In this document: positions 19,187 through 26,836 of the stretch, in pieces
Layout of the letters: each line of letters starts with the position of its first letter
How positions within the stretch are numbered: position 1 is the stretch's first letter
Assembly: GCA_002382085.1 (NCBI GenBank)
Contig: DFZK01000005.1
Location: forward strand, 124,001-188,000
Direction of reading: 5' to 3'
Origin: Sulfurospirillum sp. UBA4058
Lineage (GTDB): Bacteria; Campylobacterota; Campylobacteria; Campylobacterales; Sulfurospirillaceae
Length of the DNA: 64,000 bases
The notes under the pieces: generated by a model
Seen by the model: the letters and a program-made list of their open reading frames with translations, nothing else
Told to the model about the DNA's origin: nothing
The model's database searches: none
Position numbers and translations under genes: made by a program

Positions 19187-20866
19187 TTAGAGGATAATTT
19201 CGAAGCAGGCTCCCTGATCAACGTTAAAGGCTTTCAGGCTTCCTTGGGCATGTTGTTCGATAATGGTTTTGCTCATATAAAGACCGATTCCCGTGCCGCT
19301 TTTGGCGTGCTTGGTGCTGACGTAAGGCTCAAAAATCCGCTCAATCGGTTCGATTTCGATTCCGCCGCCGTTATCGACGATGCAAATACGGATACGACCG
19401 TCGATGCGTTGAAGCGTAATGAAAATATGCGGATCTTCGATCGCACGTTCGAGTAAAATATCTTTGGCGTTACCGATAATATTTAAAATAACTTGCGCAA
19501 ACTGGCTCGGACAGCCTTTAATCTCGATGCGCTCTTGGGCTTCAAACGTGAGGCGGATATGGTGGTTTTTAAGTGCCGAATCGATTAGTTCGATTGCTTT
19601 TTGAATCGTGTCGTTGATAACGTAATCTTTTTTTTGATTGTCGCTCATAAAAAAATTACGAAAATCATCGATGGTTTTTGACATGTAAGCAATGAGTTTC
19701 TCCGAACGCGCGATACGCTCTTCGAAAATGTCGCGGCTGAGTTTATCTCTTTCCCATAAAAGTTGAAGGTTCATGAGCGTTGCGCCGAGTTCGCTTAAAG
19801 GCTGACGCCACTGATGCGCGATATTGCCGATCATCTCGCCCATGCTTGCCAAGCGGCTTTGATGCATTAAAAGTTGTTCGTGATGCAAACGCTGCTTGAT
19901 CTCTTGATCAACGCGATCTTCAAGGGTGTGATTCAAGTGGCGAAGGCTCGTTTCGCTCTCTTCAAGACGTTTAATTAAAACGTCAAATCCGTAATTTAAA
20001 ATGATAAGTAAAACGCCCATCATCGCAAGGGCAAGAAAAAAAGCTTCGTAAATTGCGTCTAAGAGTTTTTGTTGTTGGTCGCTAATGTCTTGAAAAAAGA
20101 GAAGTTGCGCCAGATGATCGCCGATAAGCCCTTCGAGTTTAATGACGTGCGTGATGTAAGTGCTGGTTTTAGTTTGCGAAATCGCGCCGTCTTGAAGGCT
20201 GATAGAGCGCAAGTCGTTTTCTTTGGGCTCAAACGTTTCGCCTTTAAACAAAATATAGCCTTTAAGACCCGAAAATTCCTCGACTTCATTTAAAAAATAC
20301 TCGGGAGCAATGGCAAATTCCAACATACCGACCAGCGTTTTCTCGACGTAAACCGGCACGATAATGTGATACGCGGCATAATGCTTCGAGAAGAAAAATC
20401 CAAATTGAGGCTCGTTCGGAACGGCTCTTTTTTCGTCGATTTCGCTTTTTTTCGGGTCTTTCCCGAGGTGAGCGATCAGATGGCGGTTTTCATCGTAAAA
20501 ACGAATGCCGAGTAAGAACGGATTTTCCTGCTTTAAGACTTTCCATCGAAAACTTGAAAGTCCCGTCAGTTGTTCGACGTCTTTATGCACAAGAGCGTCT
20601 TTAATACCGTAGGAGTCGAGGTTTGCATAAGCGCGATTGAGGTAAAACGTTGCGGCACGCTCCAAGGTCGTTTGATAAAGGCTATGAATCTGCAAGGCAT
20701 AATCTTTGCGCGATTTTTCGATCGACTCTTTGACGTCGAGGTATCGCGTCCATCCGAAGATCATCGCCATTGCCGCAAAAAGCAGTAAAACGAAAATCAT
20801 CGTTTTGGTTTTAGTCGAAGGCGAAAGACGTTTTTTAACGTACGGCAAGTTTGTACCCGATAGCAA
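19187..20866 (-). CDS. Sensor histidine kinase with Cache-type sensor domain
   Basis: A 559-residue kinase. Two membrane helices (about 22-43 and 272-295) flank a periplasmic region of about 220 residues with Cache-like features (FRWKVLKQENPFLLGIRFYDENRHLIAHLGKDP, YHIIVPVYVEKTLVGMLEFAI). A coiled coil leads to the phospho-acceptor motif AHQWRQPLSELGATL, then the ATPase motifs NIIGNAKDIL, DNGGGI and GTGIGLYMSK. It overlaps the upstream regulator gene by 32 bases, so they are one unit; the exact start (ATG 20866 or a TTG 18 bases later) is uncertain. Lying directly upstream of ttrBCA on the same strand, it probably plays the TtrS role, though it lacks the phosphonate-binding-type sensor of enteric TtrS. 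Confidence 0.85.
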   Translation of the reverse strand: MLSGTNLPYVKKRLSPSTKTKTMIFVLLLFAAMAMIFGWTRYLDVKESIEKSRKDYALQIHSLYQTTLERAATFYLNRAYANLDSYGIKDALVHKDVEQLTGLSSFRWKVLKQENPFLLGIRFYDENRHLIAHLGKDPKKSEIDEKRAVPNEPQFGFFFSKHYAAYHIIVPVYVEKTLVGMLEFAIAPEYFLNEVEEFSGLKGYILFKGETFEPKENDLRSISLQDGAISQTKTSTYITHVIKLEGLIGDHLAQLLFFQDISDQQQKLLDAIYEAFFLALAMMGVLLIILNYGFDVLIKRLEESETSLRHLNHTLEDRVDQEIKQRLHHEQLLMHQSRLASMGEMIGNIAHQWRQPLSELGATLMNLQLLWERDKLSRDIFEERIARSEKLIAYMSKTIDDFRNFFMSDNQKKDYVINDTIQKAIELIDSALKNHHIRLTFEAQERIEIKGCPSQFAQVILNIIGNAKDILLERAIEDPHIFITLQRIDGRIRICIVDNGGGIEIEPIERIFEPYVSTKHAKSGTGIGLYMSKTIIEQHAQGSLKAFNVDQGACFEIIL

Positions 20867-21527
20867 AAATATTTTCGATCAAATCGTTCGGAAGTTTTTT
20901 ACGCAGTTCTTTCACGAGTGCTTTTAAAGCCTCTTTATTACCGCCATCACCCGCCCAAACCGCTTCTTCTAACATCTCATACGAGAGAACGCGATTTTTT
21001 TGGCGTAAAAGATATTCAAACAAAAGACGCTCTTTTTTCGTCAGTACGTTTGGCGTTTCGTTGACGTAAAGCGTACAGGATTCGGGATTGTAAAAGATAT
21101 TTTCATTGACTTTGATGACGTTCCCCTCTCCCCATTCGTACATCCAAAGGGCGCATGTTTTTAAGGCGTTTAAAAAACTCTCTTTGGAAAAAGGCTTGAG
21201 GAGGTATTTGCAAATATTGAGTTCGATCGCTTCTAAAAAATAGTGTTGTTCGGCATAAGCACTCATAATAATCACGGGAACGCGTTTATGGGATTCGCGA
21301 ATCCTCTTTAGCAGTTCCAATCCGTTGCATTTGGGCATACAAATATCCAAAAGCAGTACGTCGGGACGGTGTTCGTAGAAAAGCTCTTCGGCTTCTTCGC
21401 CGTTGGAAGCTTGAATCACGCGTTTGAAAAAGAGCTCTAACGTTTGTGCGACGCTATGACGTAAGCTCTCTTCGTCTTCGGCGTAAAGGATCGTTAAATG
21501 TTCGAATAAGCCGAGCGTATCGTACAT
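20835..21527 (-). CDS. OmpR-family response regulator
   Basis: A 230-residue regulator with a receiver domain (ILYAEDEE, VLLLDICMPKCNGLELL with the acceptor Asp, VIIMSAYAE, KYLLKPFS) and a winged-helix output domain (LTKKERLLFEYLL, ALVKELRKKLPNDLIENIFAIGYKLAV). The end of the gene overlaps the start of the kinase. With that kinase it forms the likely regulator pair for the downstream ttrBCA genes. It starts 3 bases after slyD, so slyD may share its transcript. Confidence 0.88.
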   Translation of the reverse strand: MYDTLGLFEHLTILYAEDEESLRHSVAQTLELFFKRVIQASNGEEAEELFYEHRPDVLLLDICMPKCNGLELLKRIRESHKRVPVIIMSAYAEQHYFLEAIELNICKYLLKPFSKESFLNALKTCALWMYEWGEGNVIKVNENIFYNPESCTLYVNETPNVLTKKERLLFEYLLRQKNRVLSYEMLEEAVWAGDGGNKEALKALVKELRKKLPNDLIENIFAIGYKLAVR

Positions 21528-21530
21528 GGT

Positions 21531-22022
21531 TTATAAGACGGAGTGTTCGACGTCGATCGAATGCAAACGCTTATCGATCTCTTCGGGTAAGGCTTCGCGA
21601 ATACCGATGACGGTAGCGTCAAAGATAACCGTCACACCCGATAGCGGATGATTGGCATCGAGTACGACCTGATCGTCTCGAATTTCGCTGACCGTATAGA
21701 CCATCATGATCTCTTCATCGTCGTCTTCGCTGAAAACCATTTCGACTTGTTGTCCGATTTCCAAATCATCTTCAAATTGCGAGCGATCTTCGACCAACAC
21801 CAAATCTCCTTTATACTCTCCGAACGCCTCTTCGGGAGAGAGTTTCAAATGCACGCTTTCTCCGATACGTTTCCCCTCTATCGCTTGCTCGATTTTCACG
21901 AAAACTTCGTCGTATCCGCCGTGCAGATAGACTAAAGGAGTCGCTCCGCTATCAAGAAGCTCGTGTTGGATGTTAAATACGGTATAGTCAAGCGTCACGA
22001 CGCAATTTTTATGAACAGTCAA
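21531..22022 (-). CDS. slyD: SlyD-type FKBP peptidyl-prolyl isomerase
   Basis: A 163-residue FKBP with the bacterial SlyD layout: a short FKBP core split by an insert-in-flap chaperone domain (HGGYDEVFVKIEQAIEGKRIGE, LSPEEAFGEYKGDLVLVED, VVLDANHPLSG). Such proteins isomerise prolyl bonds and help nickel delivery or Tat substrate folding. The His-rich metal tail of E. coli SlyD is absent; the end is acidic and short. Folding help for the Tat-exported TtrA/TtrB encoded downstream is a reasonable but unproven link. Confidence 0.85.
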   Translation of the reverse strand: MTVHKNCVVTLDYTVFNIQHELLDSGATPLVYLHGGYDEVFVKIEQAIEGKRIGESVHLKLSPEEAFGEYKGDLVLVEDRSQFEDDLEIGQQVEMVFSEDDDEEIMMVYTVSEIRDDQVVLDANHPLSGVTVIFDATVIGIREALPEEIDKRLHSIDVEHSVL

Positions 22023-22036
22023 ATCAGTCCTTACAT

Positions 22037-22067
22037 GTAAAAAATAAGCCGCCTTTTAAGACGGCTT
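22037..22067 (-). terminator. Rho-independent terminator after acnB
   Basis: On the minus strand an AAGCCG-CGGCTT hairpin (22046-22067, one mismatch then a further CTT/AAG pairing) is followed by a T-rich run. It sits just after the acnB stop and abuts a TTACATGTAA copy at 22031-22040. Confidence 0.75.
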
Positions 22068-22077
22068 GGGCGATCTT

Positions 22078-24636
22078 TTAATTGCCTAAAGCGTAATCTT
22101 CGATGAGATTAAAATTGAGATATTTATAGACTTTTTCGGTTTTTCCCGCCAATTTCTTAGGCACTAAGCTCATGTACTCTTCTACGCTAGGAAGTCGTCC
22201 TAAAAGCGCACACAATGCGGCGAGTTCCGCGCTTCCTAAGTAAACTTTAGAGTTGGGTCCCATACGGTTGTCGAAGTTTCGGGTTGATGTCGAAAAGACG
22301 ACCGCACCTTCTCGTACGTTGGCTTGATTGCCCATACAAAGCGAACATCCCGGAATTTCGATGCGAGCACCCGCCGTTCCGAAAAGTGCGTAATAACCCT
22401 CTTCCGTGAGTTGGTTTTTATCCATTTTCGTCGGAGGAGCGATCCACAAAGTCGTCGGTACTTTGCCCTCGCCTTGCAAGACTTCTCCGAGGGCTCGGTA
22501 ATGTCCGATATTGGTCATACAGCTTCCGACGAACACTTCATCGATTTTTTTAGGACGATTCTCATCGGCTAAGATTTCACTTAAGGTCGCAACATCGTCC
22601 GGATCGTTTGGACACGCTAAAATCGGCTCTTTGATCTCACTAAGGTCGATTTCGATGACTTCGGCATATTGGGCATCGGTATCGGCTTTAAGCAGTTTAG
22701 GTTCCTTGATCCATGCTTTCATCTTATCTGCACGACGTTGGAGCGTTTTGGCATCTTGATAACCGGCTTTGACCATCGCTTCCAAAAGGGTAACGTTGGA
22801 TTTGAGGTATTCGATGACGCTTTCTTCATCCAATGCAACCGTACATGCCGCCGCACTTCTCTCTGCCGAAGCATCGCTGAGCTCAAACGCTTGTTCGACT
22901 TTGAGTTTCGGTAAACCTTCGATTTCTAAAATACGACCTGCAAAGACGTTCTTTTTGTTTTTCTTCGGAACCGTGAGCAAGCCTTTTTTGATGGCGTAAT
23001 AAGGAATCGCATTGACCAGATCGCGTAGCGTGATACCCGGTTGCATTTCTCCTTTAAAACGCACCAAAACCGATTCGGGCATATTGAGCGGCATACTTCC
23101 GGTGACGGCGGCAAACGCTACCAGACCTGAACCTGCGGGAAACGAGATACCGATCGGAAAACGCGTATGGCTGTCTCCGCCCGTTCCAACCGTGTCTGGA
23201 AGCACCATACGGTTCAGCCACGAGTGAATCACGCCATCACCCGCACGAAGGCTCACGCCGCTACGTGAGGTGATAAAATCGGGAAGCGTATGGTGAAGTT
23301 TGACGTCGCTGGGCTTGGGGTAAGCGGCGGTATGGCAAAAACTTTGCATCACAAGATCGGCACTGAAGCCAAGCGCGGCAAGTTCTTTAATCTCGTCTCT
23401 GGTCATCGGTCCGGTGGTATCTTGCGAACCGACCGTCAAGGTTTGCGGTTCGACGTACATTCCGGCACGAACTCCTTCTACGCCGCACGCGCGTCCGACC
23501 ATTTTTTGAGCCAAGGTGTAACCCGCGACTTTTTGTTCACTAGGTTGTTCGGGTTTGGCAAAGATAGTCTCAGCACCCATGCCGAGGCTTGCTCTGGCTT
23601 TTGTCGTAAGCCCTCGACCGATAATGAGCGGAATTCGACCGCCCGCTCGGTACTCGTCGGCAAGCGTATTGGGAGAGAGTTTAAACGTACCGACGACCTT
23701 GCCTGCTTTTTCAACCTTGCCTAAGAGCGGATAAACATCGATAATATCGCCGGTTTCCAATGCGTCGACATTGACTTCGATCGGAAGTGCGCCGCTGTCT
23801 TCGGCGGTATTAAAGAAAATAGGCGCAATGGTTGAGCCTAAAATAAGACCGCTTGTTTTTTTATTGGGAATACCCGGAATCTCTTTTCCCATCCACCATT
23901 GAATGGAGTTGATACCCGATTTTCGACTACTGCCCGTTCCGACGACGTCACCCACGTAAGCGACTTCATAGCCTTTGGCTTTAAGCTCTTTGATTTTTTC
24001 AAGCGAACCCGGAAGTCGTTTCACCAACATCGCATTGGCATGCAAAGGAATATCGCTTCGCGTAAACGCTTCGCTTGCGGGACTTAAATCGTCCGTATTG
24101 GTTTCTCCCGCGACTTTTAACACCGCAACGGTCATTTTTTCGGGTATTGCGGGGCGAGAGGTAAACCATTCGCCGTTTGCCCATGAAAGCATGACTTCTT
24201 TGGCATAGGCATTGGTTTTTGAGAGTGTTTCGATATCGTTAAAAGAGCCGTAGACTAAAATCGTATTTTTTAAAGCATTACAGGCGGCTTGCGCGACCTC
24301 TTTGTCTGAAGAGCTCAATGCATCGACAAGCGGTTGAACATTGTAGCCTCCGAGCATCGTACCGAGCAAAGTCACCGCATCGACGGCGGAAATCGCTTTA
24401 CATGTCACTTTCTTTTGTGCAACGTCGTTTAAAAAAGCCGCTTTAACGTATGCCGCTTCATCGACGCCCGGTAAAACCCGATTGGCGATTAAATCCCGTA
24501 AAAAAGTTTGATCGCCCTCTTCTTTTTTAAGAAGTTCGACGACGAGAGCCGTTTTTTTAGCGTCAAGCGGTAAGGGAGGAATTCCCAATTTTGCTCTTTC
24601 GTTGACTTCTATTGTATACGTTTCAAAAAATTCCAT
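22078..24636 (-). CDS. acnB: Aconitate hydratase B
   Basis: About 852 residues, the usual AcnB length, running HEAT-like N-terminal domain, swivel domain (VGTGSSRKSGINSIQWWMGKEIPGIP split over residues 245-275) and the cubane domains with the cluster cysteines (SFCHTAAYPKPSDV, FVGSCMTNIGHYRA, IPGCSLCMGNQA). It isomerises citrate to isocitrate in the cytoplasm and can act as an iron-responsive RNA-binding protein. The start is ATG 24636 with AAGGAG upstream; the frame extends to 24687 but that would overlap ftsK without a ribosome site. AcnB alone is typical of campylobacterotans. Confidence 0.96.
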   Translation of the reverse strand: MEFFETYTIEVNERAKLGIPPLPLDAKKTALVVELLKKEEGDQTFLRDLIANRVLPGVDEAAYVKAAFLNDVAQKKVTCKAISAVDAVTLLGTMLGGYNVQPLVDALSSSDKEVAQAACNALKNTILVYGSFNDIETLSKTNAYAKEVMLSWANGEWFTSRPAIPEKMTVAVLKVAGETNTDDLSPASEAFTRSDIPLHANAMLVKRLPGSLEKIKELKAKGYEVAYVGDVVGTGSSRKSGINSIQWWMGKEIPGIPNKKTSGLILGSTIAPIFFNTAEDSGALPIEVNVDALETGDIIDVYPLLGKVEKAGKVVGTFKLSPNTLADEYRAGGRIPLIIGRGLTTKARASLGMGAETIFAKPEQPSEQKVAGYTLAQKMVGRACGVEGVRAGMYVEPQTLTVGSQDTTGPMTRDEIKELAALGFSADLVMQSFCHTAAYPKPSDVKLHHTLPDFITSRSGVSLRAGDGVIHSWLNRMVLPDTVGTGGDSHTRFPIGISFPAGSGLVAFAAVTGSMPLNMPESVLVRFKGEMQPGITLRDLVNAIPYYAIKKGLLTVPKKNKKNVFAGRILEIEGLPKLKVEQAFELSDASAERSAAACTVALDEESVIEYLKSNVTLLEAMVKAGYQDAKTLQRRADKMKAWIKEPKLLKADTDAQYAEVIEIDLSEIKEPILACPNDPDDVATLSEILADENRPKKIDEVFVGSCMTNIGHYRALGEVLQGEGKVPTTLWIAPPTKMDKNQLTEEGYYALFGTAGARIEIPGCSLCMGNQANVREGAVVFSTSTRNFDNRMGPNSKVYLGSAELAALCALLGRLPSVEEYMSLVPKKLAGKTEKVYKYLNFNLIEDYALGN

Positions 24637-24655
24637 TATACGACTCCTTGAATAA

Positions 24656-26746
24656 TTAGACGATAATTTCGCGTTGACCTTTGGCATTTTGAGCCGACAA
24701 AATTCCCATCGCCTCTAGTTGCTCGACGATCGTCGCAGCTCTATTATAGCCAATATTTAATCGTCTTTGAATATAAGAAATCGAGCTCTTTCTTTCATTA
24801 AGGACAATGGCTTTTGCATCTTCGAAAAGTTCATCGAGTTCGCCGCTATCTTTTGATCCGGAAGCCGAAGAAAAACCCTCTTCGCTCTCTTTTAAAAAGC
24901 TCTCGTCATAGACGACGGGACGCTGTTTTTTGAGGTATTCGACTACTTTATCGATCTCATCTTCGGTCGTATAAGGTGCATGCAAACGAATAAGACCCGA
25001 AGTGCCCGGAGGGGTAAAAAGCATATCGCCGTTTCCAAGAAGCGAATCGGCTCCCATGGCATCCAAAATGACTTTTGAGTCGATTTTCTGCCCGACTTTA
25101 AAACTAATACGGGAAGGTAAGTTTGCTTTAATGAGTCCTGTCACGACGTCTACGGACGGACGTTGCGTCGCTACGACGATGTGAATACCGCTGGCTCGTG
25201 CCATTTGTGCCAAACGCGCGATGTAAAATTCGACGTCTTTACCGCTCGTCATCATCAAATCCGCTAACTCGTCAATGATAATAACGATGTACGGCATCGA
25301 CTCTAAGCCTAAACTTTTAGCTTTTTCGTTGTAATTTTCGATGTTTTTCGTTTTAGAGCGGCTCATGATCTGATAGCGTCGCTCCATCTCGGAGACCATA
25401 TTGGCAAGGGCAACGATGGCTTGTTTGGGTTTGGTGATAACCGGCGTTAAAAGATGCGGAATATCGTTATAAATCGAAAATTCCAACATCTTAGGGTCAA
25501 TCATCAAAAAGCGCAAGGTATCGGGCGAATTGCGGTATAAAAGCGAAAGGAGCATCGCGTTAATACCCACGCTTTTACCGCTTCCGGTCGTTCCGGCGAT
25601 CAAAAGATGCGGTAATTTTTTAAGATCGGTGACAAAGGCGTTTCCGACAATATCTTTTCCTAACGCAATCGTCAACGGCGAAGCGGACTTTTTGAAAATA
25701 TCGCTTTCCAAAATCTCTTTGAGATAGATGGTTTCAATTTTTTGATTCGGAACCTCGATACCCACGACGTCTTTACCCGGAACGGGTGCTTGAATACGAA
25801 TCGTTTTAGCGCGAAGTGCCATCGCAAGATCGTCTTGCAGGGTTAAAATGCGCGAAACCTTGACGTGCGGTGCGGGTTTGAATTCAAACGTCGTCACCAC
25901 CGGTCCCGAATAGGTACGAACGACGTCGCCTTCGATTTTGAAACGTCGAAGTTTTTCGAGCAAATCTTGGATTTTTTGATCGATTTCGTTTTCGTTGACA
26001 TGAACCGCTTTGGTCGGAGGATTGGCTAAGAACGAAAGCGGCGGGAGTTTAAAGTCTTTGGGTTTATCGACCTCGCCTTGATCGATTTGCGAAAGCAGTT
26101 TTTTATTTTCTTCGACTTCGCTCAAAATCTCGACTTTGGCATTGGAGCTTTTGAGTTTGACCAAACTTTTTTTCGGCTCGCTCTCTTCGGGGAAAAGCGG
26201 TTGAATAATCGTAGGATTCTCTTCAAAATCCTCGTCCGGAATTAAAGCTTCTTGTTTACGAAGCGTCTTTGGCTTTTTCTCTTCGCGTTTGGGTTCTTCG
26301 GGAAGCTCCGCTTGATACTCTTTAACACTTGTTTTCGTAAACGTCGGTTTGATTAAAGCCAAAAAATCGCTGACACTGGATTCGACGAGAAGCGTCATAG
26401 AGAGCATAAAAACGGCTAAGATAAAAATCCAAACGCCCATAATACCGATAAATCCGATCAGTAAATCAACAATGGATCGACCGAACAATCCGTTGTATTC
26501 GTTATGCACAAGAATCGATTGAATCATTAAAAAAGCAAAAAATAAAATGGCGGAAGCGACAAAAATACCGACGTTTCGTTCCGTTACTTTTCCTTCTTTA
26601 TAAAGCGAAAATGTCGGTAAAATCAGTACAAACGGGTAAAGAAATCCCAGATAGCCGAAAAAATGTCGATTGCCGTTGCCCAAATAAGCACCGAATTTTC
26701 CCACGACGGAAGGATCGGGTAAAACGGTCGCGACACCCAAATACAA
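24656..26746 (-). CDS. ftsK: DNA translocase FtsK
   Basis: At least 696 residues. Membrane helices fill the first 150 residues, a variable acidic linker follows, then the motor with Walker A GTTGSGKS at about 384 and IIIDELADLMM for Walker B. The last 65 residues are the gamma winged helix (SSISYIQRRLNIGYNRAATIVEQLEAMGIL) that reads KOPS-type polarity sequences. It pumps chromosome ends to the division septum. The start is odd: only a TTG at 26746 is available, inside what looks like the first membrane helix. In-frame codons upstream read FIIFIAIV behind AAAGGA, with ATC at the expected start distance. Confidence 0.92.
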   Translation of the reverse strand: MYLGVATVLPDPSVVGKFGAYLGNGNRHFFGYLGFLYPFVLILPTFSLYKEGKVTERNVGIFVASAILFFAFLMIQSILVHNEYNGLFGRSIVDLLIGFIGIMGVWIFILAVFMLSMTLLVESSVSDFLALIKPTFTKTSVKEYQAELPEEPKREEKKPKTLRKQEALIPDEDFEENPTIIQPLFPEESEPKKSLVKLKSSNAKVEILSEVEENKKLLSQIDQGEVDKPKDFKLPPLSFLANPPTKAVHVNENEIDQKIQDLLEKLRRFKIEGDVVRTYSGPVVTTFEFKPAPHVKVSRILTLQDDLAMALRAKTIRIQAPVPGKDVVGIEVPNQKIETIYLKEILESDIFKKSASPLTIALGKDIVGNAFVTDLKKLPHLLIAGTTGSGKSVGINAMLLSLLYRNSPDTLRFLMIDPKMLEFSIYNDIPHLLTPVITKPKQAIVALANMVSEMERRYQIMSRSKTKNIENYNEKAKSLGLESMPYIVIIIDELADLMMTSGKDVEFYIARLAQMARASGIHIVVATQRPSVDVVTGLIKANLPSRISFKVGQKIDSKVILDAMGADSLLGNGDMLFTPPGTSGLIRLHAPYTTEDEIDKVVEYLKKQRPVVYDESFLKESEEGFSSASGSKDSGELDELFEDAKAIVLNERKSSISYIQRRLNIGYNRAATIVEQLEAMGILSAQNAKGQREIIV

Positions 26747-26836
26747 AACAATCGCGATAAAAATAATAAAACAAGTCTCTTTTAAGATAGTATATCCTTT
26801 ACATGTAATAACAGTTTTATATATTATAACAAATTA

